Positions 33,130 through 42,034 of a stretch of DNA of 46,385 nt are shown here, one piece after another. The first letter of the stretch is position 1. Each line of letters opens with the position of its first letter. The position numbers and the translations under genes were made by a program. The DNA lies in assembly GCA_049642465.1 (NCBI GenBank), contig JBAROV010000067.1, positions 1 to 46,385 on the forward strand, in the 5' to 3' direction. The notes beneath the pieces were generated by a model. The model searched no databases and was not told the origin of the DNA. It saw only the letters and a program-made list of their open reading frames with translations. The stretch comes from CAWDPQ01 sp049642465. Lineage in GTDB: Bacteria; Acidobacteriota; Vicinamibacteria; Vicinamibacterales; 2-12-FULL-66-21.

Positions 33130-33135
33130 TATAAT
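33130..33135 (+). promoter_or_regulatory. Consensus -10 box (TATAAT) of the acyl-CoA synthetase gene
   Basis: TATAAT at 33130-33135, 8 bases before GTG 33144. Transcription would begin at or within a few bases of the start codon, so the mRNA is probably leaderless. CTGACG at 33105-33110 is a weak -35 with a 19-bp spacer. Confidence 0.6.
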
Positions 33136-33143
33136 CTGCAGTC

Positions 33144-35000
33144 GTGACAGCCACGACCGCCGCCGCACCGGAACCGGCACCAGACATCCGCACGATCGCA
33201 GATCTCCCCTTTCACATCATGGGGCGCTTTGCGAAGCCGACATTCATCGGCCGATGTCGCGGCAACGAGATTTCCTGGTCGTCGAGCAAGGAAGTCTTCG
33301 AGCGCGTTCGAGATCTGTCGCTGGGCTTTTCGGCGCTCGGAGCAGGACCGGGCGATCGCGTCGCCCTCGTGTCCGAGAGCCGGCCCGAGTGGCTGTTCGT
33401 CGATCTGGCCGTGCTCGCGGCGGGCGGCGTGCTGGTTCCTATCTACCCAACACTCTCGTCGGGCCAGATTCGCTACATCCTCGAAGATTCTGGCGCCCGA
33501 ATCGCAGTCGTCTCCAGCAAGCTGCAGTTCGACAAACTGCAAGAGATCCGGCACCACCTTCCGGCGCTTGAAGCGATCGTCACGATCGACGCGGCTGCGG
33601 CTGGAGCCGGCAGCCCCTCTCTCTTCACGCTCGATACAGTCGCCGAGCGCGGGCATGCGCGGATGACAGGGGAGTGGGGCGTCGGACGCGAGTTTCGCGA
33701 GGTGGCGCGCGGTGTCACGCCAGACCAACTCGCCACGATTGTCTACACCTCGGGCACCACCGGCGAGCCGAAAGGGGTGATGCTGACGCACGCCAACCTG
33801 ACGGCGAATCTGCACGCGGGCGCGAAAGCCCTCGAGGTCCGGCAAGACGATGTTGCGCTCTCGTTCTTGCCGCTGAGTCATACGTTCGAACGGATGGTGG
33901 CCTACATCTATCTGTTATGCGGCGTGACGATCGTGTTCGCCGAGTCGTTTGACACCATTGGCCGCGACATCGTGGCCGTCAAGCCAACCGTGCTCACAGG
34001 TGTTCCGCGCGTGTATGAAAAGCTGCACGACCGCATCATGGAGAAGGGTCAGTCGGGGTCGGCGGCGAAGAAAGCGCTCTTTCGCTGGGCGGTCGGCGTC
34101 GGGCGCGCACGTGCGCAAGCCGTTCTCCGCGGCAGGCAGCCGGGCCCATTGACCTCCATGCAGGCCGCGCTTGCCGAGCGACTCGTGTTCACAAAGATTC
34201 GCGACGGCCTTGGCGGCCGTGTTCGGTATCTGGTGTCAGGCAGTGCACCGTTGTCTGGGTCCCTCGCGGAATTCTTCTACGGCGTGGGCCTGCGCGTGAT
34301 CGAAGGTTACGGGCTCACCGAAACGGCACCCATTCTCACCGTCAATCCTCCCGACGCACCCCGTGTGGGAACGGTGGGAAAGGCAGTGCAAGGCGTCGAA
34401 CTACGAATTGCCGCTGATGGCGAGATCCTCGCGCGTGGTGCCAACGTGATGTCCGGATATTATCGCAAGCCCGAAGCCAGCGCTGCGGTCCTGAAAGATG
34501 GCTGGTTCCACACCGGCGACATCGGCACGATAGACGCGAATGGCTATCTGACGATCACGGACCGCAAGAAGGATCTGCTGGTCACGTCCGGCGGGAAGAA
34601 GGTGGCTCCGCAGCCGATCGAAGAAGTCCTGAAACGGAGTCCGCTCGTCAACGAGGCGGTGATTCTCGGAGATCGTCGAAAGTACGTGGGGGCGTTGATT
34701 GTCCCGAATTTCAAGGCCCTGGAGCGCCGGCTTCTGGACCTCGGCCGGTCTCCCGCCGATCTCACCGATCCCGGGTCGCGTCCTGCACTGCTCGAACGGT
34801 CCGATGTGCTCGCGCTCTACCAGGAAATCATCGACGCCCTCAACCGCGATCTTTCGCAGTTCGAACGCATCAAACGATTCGTGCTGTTGCCAGCGGAATT
34901 CTCGATCGAAACCGGCGAGCTGACGCCAACGCTGAAGGTCAAGCGCAAAGTCGTGGAAGAGCGCTGGAAGGCTCAGATCGAGCAGCTCTATATCGACTGA
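33144..35000 (+). CDS. Long-chain fatty-acid-CoA ligase (AMP-binding)
   Basis: A 618-residue adenylate-forming enzyme from GTG 33144. Signatures: P-loop YTSGTTGEPKGVMLTHAN at residues 201-218, the GYGLTETAPILTVN motif, DGWFHTGDIGTIDANGYLTITDRKKDLL with the hinge Asp/Lys region, and C-terminal ELTPTLKVKRKVV with the catalytic Lys. The length and the EHxxPERLxFxx-free N-terminus match the FadD15/FAA-like long-chain subgroup rather than acetyl-CoA synthetase. It activates fatty acids to acyl-CoA via acyl-AMP at the membrane. It is convergent with the CDF transporter and the two reading frames overlap by 13 bp at their ends. Confidence 0.92.
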   Translation: MTATTAAAPEPAPDIRTIADLPFHIMGRFAKPTFIGRCRGNEISWSSSKEVFERVRDLSLGFSALGAGPGDRVALVSESRPEWLFVDLAVLAAGGVLVPIYPTLSSGQIRYILEDSGARIAVVSSKLQFDKLQEIRHHLPALEAIVTIDAAAAGAGSPSLFTLDTVAERGHARMTGEWGVGREFREVARGVTPDQLATIVYTSGTTGEPKGVMLTHANLTANLHAGAKALEVRQDDVALSFLPLSHTFERMVAYIYLLCGVTIVFAESFDTIGRDIVAVKPTVLTGVPRVYEKLHDRIMEKGQSGSAAKKALFRWAVGVGRARAQAVLRGRQPGPLTSMQAALAERLVFTKIRDGLGGRVRYLVSGSAPLSGSLAEFFYGVGLRVIEGYGLTETAPILTVNPPDAPRVGTVGKAVQGVELRIAADGEILARGANVMSGYYRKPEASAAVLKDGWFHTGDIGTIDANGYLTITDRKKDLLVTSGGKKVAPQPIEEVLKRSPLVNEAVILGDRRKYVGALIVPNFKALERRLLDLGRSPADLTDPGSRPALLERSDVLALYQEIIDALNRDLSQFERIKRFVLLPAEFSIETGELTPTLKVKRKVVEERWKAQIEQLYID

Positions 35001-35920
35001 GACGGCGTTCCGAGCCCCGAACCCCGAACCCCGGGCAGGGACTCGGGAGGTGGTTCGATGTGAATAATCGCGTCAGCGATCTGCGGGAACCGCTCCATCA
35101 GCCGATCCTTCACCACGTGCGAGAGTCGGTGGGCCTCGTAGAGCGTCGTGTCGGCGTCAAACCAGACGTGCAAGTCGAGAAACGTGTGATCGAGGGAGCC
35201 GCGAGTCCGGATCTGGTGGCACCCCTTGACGGCTGGCACGCTCATGACGATCTGCCGAATGGCCTCCTCGTCGAGCACCACGCGATCCGCGAGGATCCCT
35301 GACGTCTCCAGCCCAATCTCATAACCGGTACGGGCAATGAACACAGCGACGACGAGGGCACCGATCGCATCGAGCGCCGGGAAGCCAAGCCACACCGCGA
35401 AAAGCGAGGCAATCACGGCGCACGACGTCAGGACATCGCTCCTCGTATGCGCCGCGTCGGCGAGCAACAGCTCGCTTCCGAGCCGTTGTCCCGCTGCGGA
35501 TTCGTACTTGACGACACGCACGTTGACGCCAAGCGTGATGAGCATGACCGCGAAGCTATAGATGGACACTTCAGGTGTGTGACCGGAGCGCAGCCGGCCG
35601 ATGGCCGTCTCGACCACTTCGATGACGACCATCAACAGGAACACGAAGATCCCGCCAGCCGCCAGCGTTTCGAATTTCCGGTGTCCGTAAGGATGATCGA
35701 CGTCAGGCGGCTTTCTCGCCACGCGCACGCCCACGAGTCCCATCACGTTGGAGGCGGAATCCGTCAACGAATGGAATCCGTCGGAGGCGATGCTGACCGA
35801 GCCGGTGGAATAGCCGAACGCCAGCTTGGCCGCCGCCACCGCGGCGTTCAAGAGCAGGACGCGCAAGAGAACGCGGGCGATCGCGTCGGTTCGTTCGGAA
35901 GTCGCCGGGCGAGCTTCCAA
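34988..35920 (-). CDS. Cation diffusion facilitator (CDF) transporter
   Basis: A 310-residue metal/proton antiporter with six membrane helices. Metal site residues: SIASDGFHSLTDSASN in helix 2 and LLADAAHTRSDVLTS in helix 5, giving the expected His/Asp sets. The conserved cytoplasmic loop HPYGHRKFETLAA is present. The C-terminal cytoplasmic domain (LDHTFLDLHVWFDADTTLYE) binds regulatory metal in the family. Zn, Fe or Mn export is likely. The last 16 residues (LPGVRGSGLGTPSQSI) come from a 7-bp GAGCCCC repeat and are probably non-essential. It starts 6 bp after the lepB stop: last gene of the lyt-lepB operon. Confidence 0.93.
   Translation of the reverse strand: MEARPATSERTDAIARVLLRVLLLNAAVAAAKLAFGYSTGSVSIASDGFHSLTDSASNVMGLVGVRVARKPPDVDHPYGHRKFETLAAGGIFVFLLMVVIEVVETAIGRLRSGHTPEVSIYSFAVMLITLGVNVRVVKYESAAGQRLGSELLLADAAHTRSDVLTSCAVIASLFAVWLGFPALDAIGALVVAVFIARTGYEIGLETSGILADRVVLDEEAIRQIVMSVPAVKGCHQIRTRGSLDHTFLDLHVWFDADTTLYEAHRLSHVVKDRLMERFPQIADAIIHIEPPPESLPGVRGSGLGTPSQSI
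35012..35032. repeat. Heptanucleotide tract (GAGCCCC)3 in the CDF 3' end
   Basis: GAGCCCC, GAACCCC, GAACCCC in tandem, with a degenerate fourth GGGCAGG. It lies within the coding C-terminus of the CDF gene, just beyond the overlap with the acyl-CoA synthetase stop. Confidence 0.6.
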
Positions 35921-35926
35921 CGGTCT

Positions 35927-36628
35927 TTAGAAGATGCGGGCGTGGGGGATCGGCCACCACCGAAGCTGGACTTTGCCGATGATGTACTTTTTGGGCACGA
36001 AGCCCCAGTGCCGGCTGTCCGAGCTGTTGTTTCGGTGATCGCCCATGACGAAGTAGTAGCCTTCGGGAACGACCTGCGGTCCCCAATCATCGTGGCTTCG
36101 AAAATCGGGCGGCACGAACGAGTCGTCCATGGGGGCGTCGTTGCGCAAGACGCGTCCGTCCACCACACGCACCTGGTCGCCTTCTTCGGCAATCACCCGC
36201 TTGACGAACGATTTGTTCGGGTTGAGCGGGTAGTACAGCATGACGATGTCGCCCACGTGCGGCTCACCGAGGCGGTAGGCAAGTTTGTTGACGATGAGGC
36301 GATCCTGGTCGGCCAGTGTGGGCGCCATGCTTTGCCCCTCGACCCGCGCGACCTGGAACCCGAACGTGACGATGAGCGTGGCGTAAACCGCGGCCGACGC
36401 GAGCGTTTTCAGCCAGGCGAGGGTTTCTTCGCCGATGCGGCTCAGTGTCACCGAGCGCCGACTGGAGGCGGGCTGGGCCTCCGGCGTCCACGCGGGCGCG
36501 GCGGCGGTGTCCGGCGCCACGAGTGGCGCCTCTATCGCAGCAGCTCCTGACGCGTCGGGGGGCAGAAACCGCTCTGGCTCGACGGCCTGCGCGCCGCCCG
36601 GGAACAGCTCGTAGTCTTGATCGCTCAT
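35927..36628 (-). CDS. lepB: Signal peptidase I
   Basis: A 233-residue membrane protease. The first 60 residues are a proline/alanine-rich cytoplasmic tail. One transmembrane helix follows (TLASAAVYATLIVTFGFQVA). The Ser/Lys dyad is intact: Ser100 in VEGQSMAPTL and Lys143 in NKSFVKRVIAEEGD. Boxes D and E are present (VPEGYYFVMGDHRNNSSDSR, WGFVPKKYIIGKV). It removes signal peptides from secreted proteins on the outer face of the inner membrane. The start ATG shares ATGA with the stop of the LytTR regulator, so it is translationally coupled to that gene. Confidence 0.95.
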   Translation of the reverse strand: MSDQDYELFPGGAQAVEPERFLPPDASGAAAIEAPLVAPDTAAAPAWTPEAQPASSRRSVTLSRIGEETLAWLKTLASAAVYATLIVTFGFQVARVEGQSMAPTLADQDRLIVNKLAYRLGEPHVGDIVMLYYPLNPNKSFVKRVIAEEGDQVRVVDGRVLRNDAPMDDSFVPPDFRSHDDWGPQVVPEGYYFVMGDHRNNSSDSRHWGFVPKKYIIGKVQLRWWPIPHARIF

Positions 36629-37416
36629 AACTTAAGATACTCCCGCAGCCGTTTGGTTTGCGAGCGGCTCACGGGAATTTCGCTCCCCCGAGCATCGCGC
36701 ATCTTCAGGATGTAATTCCGGCTGAACCACGGCACGATCTCTTTGATTCTATTGATATTTACCAGGTGCGACCGGTGCACGCGCCAAAAAACCGTCGGGT
36801 CGAGCCGTGCCTGGAGCTCATCCAGTGTCCGATAGTTGGACGTTCCTGACAAGCTGGTCGTTACAACCGTAATGGCATCGTCCTCTACGGAGGCATGAAC
36901 CACCTCGTCGGCCTGCACTAACAAAAAACGTTCTCCCACTTTGACGGCGAGTTGACTCCGGCGTTCCTGCCGTTCTCCCAGAAGTTGCAACAGCCGGTCC
37001 AGTTCGCCATTTTGCGCACGTGCCGGGACCCGGTCCGTCTGGATTCTCCGGCGGACCCGTTCCATAGCGGTGGCGAGCCGGGTCGCTTCGACCGGTTTCA
37101 GCAGGTAGTCCACCGCGTTGACTTCGAACGCCTGAATCGCGTGCTGGTCAAATGCCGTGACGAACACAAACTGCGATTCGATGCCGGCCCGCAACAGCCG
37201 TCGGGCGACCTCGAACCCGGTCAGCCCCGGCATCTGCACGTCCAGCATCACGACGTCCGGGGCGTGTTCCTCGATGGTCTCCAGTGCCTCGACGCCGTTG
37301 CGTGCCTGTGCGACAACCTCCACGCCTGCAATCTGCCCCAGCAGAAAACACAATTCGTCCCGCGCGAGCTGTTCATCGTCCACGACGACGGTGCGCAGGA
37401 GTTCAGGAGCATCCAT
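36625..37416 (-). CDS. LytTR-type response regulator
   Basis: 263 residues from ATG 37416 (MDAPELLRTVVVDDEQLARD); an upstream start at 37482 overlaps the kinase gene and is unlikely. The receiver domain has Asp13/Asp14, phosphoacceptor Asp59 (VVMLDVQMPG), Thr/Ala switch (VFVTAFDQHAIQAF) and Lys in YLLKPVE. A linker leads to a C-terminal LytTR DNA-binding domain (about 160-260; VFWRVHRSHLVNINRIKEIV). These regulators bind two short repeats upstream of target genes. It lies 11 bp downstream of its sensor kinase. Confidence 0.94.
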   Translation of the reverse strand: MDAPELLRTVVVDDEQLARDELCFLLGQIAGVEVVAQARNGVEALETIEEHAPDVVMLDVQMPGLTGFEVARRLLRAGIESQFVFVTAFDQHAIQAFEVNAVDYLLKPVEATRLATAMERVRRRIQTDRVPARAQNGELDRLLQLLGERQERRSQLAVKVGERFLLVQADEVVHASVEDDAITVVTTSLSGTSNYRTLDELQARLDPTVFWRVHRSHLVNINRIKEIVPWFSRNYILKMRDARGSEIPVSRSQTKRLREYLKL

Positions 37417-37427
37417 CGGTGGACGGC

Positions 37428-38777
37428 TCAGGCTGTGATCCTCGCGGGCACGACAAGTTCGGGGATTACCACGCGTGCACACGTGCCTTGACCCGGCACG
37501 CTGTCGAGCTGCAGTTGGTAATTCGCCCCGTAGATGACGCGGAGCCGCTCGTTCACGTTGCGCAGGCCGATGCCGCCCGTCTTCACACGTTCGACGTGAG
37601 CGGGGCCGACGCCGACTCCGTTGTCGATGACATCGATGATCGCATGGCCCTTCTCGCGGACGCTTCGTATCGTGATGCGACCGTCGCCAATTTTCGGGGC
37701 GAGTCCGTGCTTGATTGAGTTCTCGACGAGCGGTTGCAGCAGCATACTCGGGACCACGACGTCGAGGCTGTCTGGATCGATGTCTTTCTCGATACGCAGC
37801 TTCGGTCCAAAGCGGATGCTCTCGATGTCGAGATACTCGTCAATCGCTTCCAGCTCTTCGCGAAGCGTGACGAAATGCTCCTGACTGCGTTGCAGGCGCC
37901 TCAGCAGGCCGGAGAGTTTGACGATCAGCATTCGCGCCGTTTCCGGCTGGGAGCGAATCAGCGACGAGATGGACGTCAACGTGTTGAAGAGAAAGTGCGG
38001 GTTGATCTGGCTGGCAAGCGCCTCGACACGAGCGGCCATCAACAACTTTTCCTGTTCCTGGAGCCTGTGCTCGATGCGCGCGCTGTTCCAGATCTTGATC
38101 GGGATCGCCACGCACAAGACCGTGGCGAGCACCACGAGCGCGGCGAGCCAGGCGCGCTGTCCGTTGGTCATCAGCGCGTCGGGCGGCGGCGCGAGATAGA
38201 AGATGCGGTACTCGCCGAAATGTTGACCGAGCGTTTGGCGGAGCACTTCGAGCCCAACTGGCGCGGCGAGGAGGATGACTACCCAATCAATTTGGAAGCG
38301 GCGAAGGAGGCGCCACACATTTCGGTGGAGATCTGTAAAAAACAGCGGGGAGAAATGCCAGATTGCTTCCTTTGGACAAATCTCACGAAGGCCGCCACCG
38401 GCAAAGCCACACCCGATCGCGAAGGGCAGCGCGATCCATTCCCCAGCAACGAACGCGGGAATCCCTACCATCGACCCGACGAGCGCGCCGGCGTAAGGAC
38501 CAGCCAGCAAACCGGCCAGAAAGGAGCCCGCCAGCGTCACATCCGCGGCATCGTAATTGAGCAGCAAGCGAGCGACGACACCGGCCGTGAGCGGTACGCC
38601 CAGGCTCGCGGCAAAGACCAGCCGTTCGGGCCAGTCGCGCTTTTCGGTCAGCAGGATTCGGCGGAACCAGGGGAATCGTACGAGCATCGTGGACAAGACA
38701 GCCACGATGGCCAGCTTCACGATGAGCGTCGTCAGGAGGAACTGCTCGGGTGAAAGCAGCCGAACTTCGTGCGGCAT
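37428..38777 (-). CDS. LytS-type sensor histidine kinase
   Basis: 449 residues. The N-terminal 5TM-LYT sensor occupies about residues 1-200: hydrophobic segments such as LIVKLAIVAVLSTMLV, LAGSFLAGLLAGPYAGALVG and VVILLAAPVGLEVLR. A further helix follows (AALVVLATVLCVAIPIKIW). The His_kinase domain has the phosphoacceptor in SQINPHFLFNTLTSI (His261), and the ATP-binding region has LLQPLVENSIKHGL, IDVIDNGVG and GIGLRNVNERL. LytS kinases sense membrane state or small metabolites and phosphorylate a LytTR partner, here the next gene. First gene of a four-gene operon with lepB and a CDF transporter. Confidence 0.94.
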   Translation of the reverse strand: MPHEVRLLSPEQFLLTTLIVKLAIVAVLSTMLVRFPWFRRILLTEKRDWPERLVFAASLGVPLTAGVVARLLLNYDAADVTLAGSFLAGLLAGPYAGALVGSMVGIPAFVAGEWIALPFAIGCGFAGGGLREICPKEAIWHFSPLFFTDLHRNVWRLLRRFQIDWVVILLAAPVGLEVLRQTLGQHFGEYRIFYLAPPPDALMTNGQRAWLAALVVLATVLCVAIPIKIWNSARIEHRLQEQEKLLMAARVEALASQINPHFLFNTLTSISSLIRSQPETARMLIVKLSGLLRRLQRSQEHFVTLREELEAIDEYLDIESIRFGPKLRIEKDIDPDSLDVVVPSMLLQPLVENSIKHGLAPKIGDGRITIRSVREKGHAIIDVIDNGVGVGPAHVERVKTGGIGLRNVNERLRVIYGANYQLQLDSVPGQGTCARVVIPELVVPARITA

Positions 38778-38951
38778 CTAATCGACTGTGTGGGGCACTT
38801 CCAGAGCGACCGCGCCGCTGTCGCGGCCGCGTGTTCGCGGGCCAACCAACGGGCGCCGCTCCAGATTCTGGTTATACATTCCGCCAGGACGCTGGCGACT
38901 CGTTAACTATAACATTTGTCGCCACTTGCCGTCCTTCGCCGAGGTATTTCT

Positions 38952-38981
38952 TTTACCCGGCGCCGTTTGACTTGATATCAT
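38952..38981 (+). promoter_or_regulatory. Promoter of nuoI-like gene
   Basis: -35 TTTACC (38952-38957), 18-bp spacer, -10 TATCAT (38976-38981). The expected transcription start is 38988-38989, exactly the A of ATG 38989, so the mRNA is leaderless. GTG 38983 would lie upstream of the transcript. Confidence 0.55.
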
Positions 38982-38988
38982 CGTGGAT

Positions 38989-39414
38989 ATGATTCGTCCG
39001 TTTCTCGTGGGTTTTGCCACCACGCTCAAGCACATCTTCAAGAAGCCCATTACGGTCAATTACCCGGAAGAAAAGATCCCGGTATTTCCAAAATGGCGCA
39101 GCAAGCAGGTCCTGATGCGCGACGAGAACGGACTCGAGAAGTGCGTGGCCTGCGGCCTCTGCGCGGTGGCATGTCCGGCGGACGCCATCTATCTGGAGCC
39201 GGCGGAAAACGACGGGACCGTGCAAGCCGGTCCGCGGTACGCCAAGGTCTACCAGATTCACAAGACGCGGTGCATCTTCTGCGGCTACTGCGAAGAGGCC
39301 TGCCCCGTCTCGGCGATCTTCATGGGCAAGGACTACGAGCTGGCCGTCTACAGCAGCAAGGACTTCATCTGGGACAAGATGGATCTCCTCGTGCCGGCGA
39401 GCACGAACAAGTAA
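38989..39414 (+). CDS. nuoI: NADH-quinone oxidoreductase subunit I (NuoI-like)
   Basis: 141 residues. Two 4Fe-4S ferredoxin motifs: CVACGLCAVACP (Cys52, 55, 58, 62) and CIFCGYCEEACP (Cys95, 98, 101, 105). The N-terminal amphipathic helix FLVGFATTLKHIFKKP and the 'NYPEEK' segment are typical of NuoI and not of free ferredoxins. NuoI holds clusters N6a and N6b, passing electrons to quinone in complex I. No other nuo gene is within the window, so this is an isolated copy. GTG 38983 is a possible start but the promoter favours ATG 38989. The next gene starts at the base after its stop. Confidence 0.9.
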   Translation: MIRPFLVGFATTLKHIFKKPITVNYPEEKIPVFPKWRSKQVLMRDENGLEKCVACGLCAVACPADAIYLEPAENDGTVQAGPRYAKVYQIHKTRCIFCGYCEEACPVSAIFMGKDYELAVYSSKDFIWDKMDLLVPASTNK

Positions 39415-40086
39415 TTGCGGTTTGGCGTCCTCGGGGACATTCACGGCGACTTTGGCAGCGCGCGCCGCATCATGATGCGGCATGAGGACATTCCCTTCTG
39501 GTTGTGCGTCGGAGACGTGGCGGACGATCAGGGGCGCTACGAGCCGCTGCCCGCTCCACTCCACTTCGTCAAGGGCAACAACGAAGGATTCGATGTGCTG
39601 GCTGAGGGACGCCTGCCGGCGAACTTGCATTACCTGCCGAACGCGACGCTCCGCACCGTCGACGGCATCCGCGTTGCGGGGCTCGGCGGGACATTCGCGC
39701 CAAGCTGGTTTGAGACGGCGGCGGCCGCACTTCCGCATCCGCAGAAAGGCACGCAGAAAGCCACGGAACTCGCGGACAAACGCCGGCATTTCGTTCGCGA
39801 GGAGGTTGAAGCGTGTCAGGCGATGACGGATGTGGATCTGTTCCTGACGCATGAAGCGCCGCGGCCCTACTTCGTTGGGCAGCGGGGCGGACGAGGGAAC
39901 GACGCCGGCAAAACTCCCGTCAATGAAGTGCTCGCAGCCATGAAGCCGCGCCTGCACGTGTTCGGGCATCACCATCGGTTCAGCGAACGGGCGTTGCGCG
40001 GGGTTCAATCCGTCGGGCTCGATCTCGTGTCGAAGTCGTATTTAATCGTCGACGCAGCCACGTTCGAATACGAAGCCGTCACCTAG
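39415..40086 (+). CDS. Calcineurin-like metallophosphoesterase
   Basis: 223 residues. Its TTG start immediately follows the TAA of nuoI. The metallophosphoesterase metal motifs occur in order: GDIHGDF (Asp8, His10), CVGDVAD, GNNEGFD (variant of GNHE), FLTHEAP and FGHHHRF. Two metal ions catalyse hydrolysis of a phosphoester; the substrate (nucleotide, Ap4A or protein) is not evident. The second motif Asn-Asn-Glu instead of Asn-His-Glu is a known variant. Co-transcribed with nuoI and followed 2 bp later by the methionine gene. Confidence 0.85.
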   Translation: MRFGVLGDIHGDFGSARRIMMRHEDIPFWLCVGDVADDQGRYEPLPAPLHFVKGNNEGFDVLAEGRLPANLHYLPNATLRTVDGIRVAGLGGTFAPSWFETAAAALPHPQKGTQKATELADKRRHFVREEVEACQAMTDVDLFLTHEAPRPYFVGQRGGRGNDAGKTPVNEVLAAMKPRLHVFGHHHRFSERALRGVQSVGLDLVSKSYLIVDAATFEYEAVT

Positions 40087-40088
40087 CA

Positions 40089-41954
40089 ATGGCCAGAGTC
40101 CCTTTCACCGAAGAAATCGCCCGGCGCGTCCTCGTGTGTGACGGCGCAATGGGGACGATGCTGTACGCGAAGGGCATTTTTCTCAATCGATCGTTCGATG
40201 AGTTGAATCTGACTCAGCCGGATCTCGTAGCCGAGGTGCATCAAGCGTATATCCGGGCCGGAGCGGACGTCATCGAGACGAATACGTTTGGCGCGAATCG
40301 CATCAAGCTCGGCGCATTCGGTCTCGCCGATCGTGTGGCGTCGCTCAACTCACAGGGGGCGCGGATTGCGCGGCATGCGGCGAGGGAAGCAGCCTACGTC
40401 GCCGGCGCCATCGGTCCGCTTGGGATTCGCATCGAGCCGTGGGGCAAGACGGGGATCGACGAGGCGGAGGACTATTTTCGCGAGCAGGCGAGGGCCCTGG
40501 TCGAAGGGGGCGTCGATCTGTTCGTGCTCGAGACGTTCCGCGATGTCAACGAAATCGGCGCCGCCATTCGCGCAGTTCGAAGCGTGTGCGCGCTGCCGAT
40601 GGTCGCGCAGGTGACCACCGAGGAAGACGGCAACAGTCTGGACGGGGCGGCGCCGGAGACGTTCGTGCCGCAGCTCGAGCAGCTCGGCGCCACTCTGGTT
40701 GGCGTGAACTGCAGCGTCGGACCCGCGGCAATGCTCGAAACGGTTGAACGAATGGGGCGCGTCGCGTCGGTGCCGCTCTCGGCGCAACCAAACGCGGGTC
40801 GGCCGCGCGAGATAGACGGCCGGAACATCTATCTCTGCTCGCCCGAATACATGGCGTCGTACGCGCGCCGCTTCATCGCGCAGGGCGTCCGCCTCGTCGG
40901 CGGATGCTGCGGGACGACCCCCGAGCACATCCGCCACATCAAAGTGGCGGTTCGGGGACTGATGCCTCCGACGTCGGCCTCCGTTTCCGCCCCGGCTTCC
41001 GCAACGGCGGCAGTCAGAGGCGGGCGCAGGCCGGCGGAACCGGTGGAGGCTGTCGCGCGCGCCGAAAAGTCGCGGATGGCGAATGCGCTTGCGCGGAACG
41101 CGTTCATGGTCAGCGTGGAACTGGTGCCGCCGCGCGGGTACCAATCGGAGTCGCTCGTCGAACAAGCGCGCCAGCTTCGGATTCACGGCGTCGATCTGGT
41201 GAGCATCCCGGACGGGCCGCGGGCGAGCGCCCGCATGAGTGCGCTCGCTGCCGCGCTCCTCGTCCAGCAGCAGGCCGGGGTCGAGACCATTTTGCATTAC
41301 GCCTGCCGCGATCGAAACCTGCTTGGGATGCAGTCCGATCTCCTCGGCGCCCATTCGATGGGCGTAAGGAATGTGCTGCTGATTACTGGCGATCCGCCAA
41401 CCGTCGGCGACTATCCGGATGCGACCGCGGTCTTCGACGTGGATTCGATCGGTTTGACCAACGTCGTCTCACGTCTGAATCGGGGACTCGACATCGGTGG
41501 GCAGTCGATCGGACCCGCCACGGCATTTCATATCGGCGTGGCGGCCAATCCCGCGGCGCTGAACCTGGATGAAGAAGTGCGGCGCTTCGAATACAAGGTG
41601 GAAGCGGGCGCGGAGTTCGCGGTGACGCAACCGGTGTTCGACGCCGAGGAGTTGTTGACATTTCTTCGGCGCATCGAGGCCTTCCGCATCCCAATCGTCG
41701 CCGGGTTGATGCCGCTCGACAGCGTGCGCCACGCCGAATACATGGCGAACGAAGTGCCGGGCGTGCGCGTGCCGGAGGCCGTTCTCGATCGACTTCGCCG
41801 CGCCGAGTCGTCGGGGCAATCGGCCGCCGAGGGACTCGCGATTGCGAGCGAGATCGCGGCGGCGATTCGTCCCCACGTCCAGGGAATTCAGATCTCGGCA
41901 TCGAGCGGGGCGATTGAAACGGCACTGTCGGTGCTGGAAGCACTGAGCGCGTAA
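40089..41954 (+). CDS. Bifunctional homocysteine S-methyltransferase / 5,10-methylenetetrahydrofolate reductase
   Basis: A 621-residue fusion. Residues 1-300 are a betaine-homocysteine-type S-methyltransferase with start LVCDGAMGTMLYAKG and zinc ligands Cys208 (GVNCSVGP), Cys273 and Cys274 (GGCCGTTPEHI). A short Ala/Arg linker of about 35 residues leads to a MetF-like TIM barrel from about residue 335 (FMVSVELVPPRGYQSE), with LLITGDPPTVGDYPD and FAVTQPVFDAEEL, the FAD and folate regions. Together they reduce methylene-THF and methylate homocysteine, giving methionine. The same arrangement is known in Bacillus YitJ. It lies 2 bp after the phosphoesterase gene. A weak hairpin at 41991-42025 may end the operon. 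Confidence 0.93.
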   Translation: MARVPFTEEIARRVLVCDGAMGTMLYAKGIFLNRSFDELNLTQPDLVAEVHQAYIRAGADVIETNTFGANRIKLGAFGLADRVASLNSQGARIARHAAREAAYVAGAIGPLGIRIEPWGKTGIDEAEDYFREQARALVEGGVDLFVLETFRDVNEIGAAIRAVRSVCALPMVAQVTTEEDGNSLDGAAPETFVPQLEQLGATLVGVNCSVGPAAMLETVERMGRVASVPLSAQPNAGRPREIDGRNIYLCSPEYMASYARRFIAQGVRLVGGCCGTTPEHIRHIKVAVRGLMPPTSASVSAPASATAAVRGGRRPAEPVEAVARAEKSRMANALARNAFMVSVELVPPRGYQSESLVEQARQLRIHGVDLVSIPDGPRASARMSALAAALLVQQQAGVETILHYACRDRNLLGMQSDLLGAHSMGVRNVLLITGDPPTVGDYPDATAVFDVDSIGLTNVVSRLNRGLDIGGQSIGPATAFHIGVAANPAALNLDEEVRRFEYKVEAGAEFAVTQPVFDAEELLTFLRRIEAFRIPIVAGLMPLDSVRHAEYMANEVPGVRVPEAVLDRLRRAESSGQSAAEGLAIASEIAAAIRPHVQGIQISASSGAIETALSVLEALSA

Positions 41955-41990
41955 CCGGGAAGAGCGATCGGGGATCAGGATTTGTGGCTG

Positions 41991-42025
41991 AACCGTTTTG
42001 CTTGCCCCACCGCGACCAAACGGTT
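41991..42025 (+). terminator. Weak hairpin after the methionine gene
   Basis: AACCGTTT (41991-41998) and AAACGGTT (42018-42025) form an 8-bp stem with a 19-base loop, followed by ATTGTT. Weak as an intrinsic terminator. Confidence 0.3.
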
Positions 42026-42034
42026 ATTGTTAAC

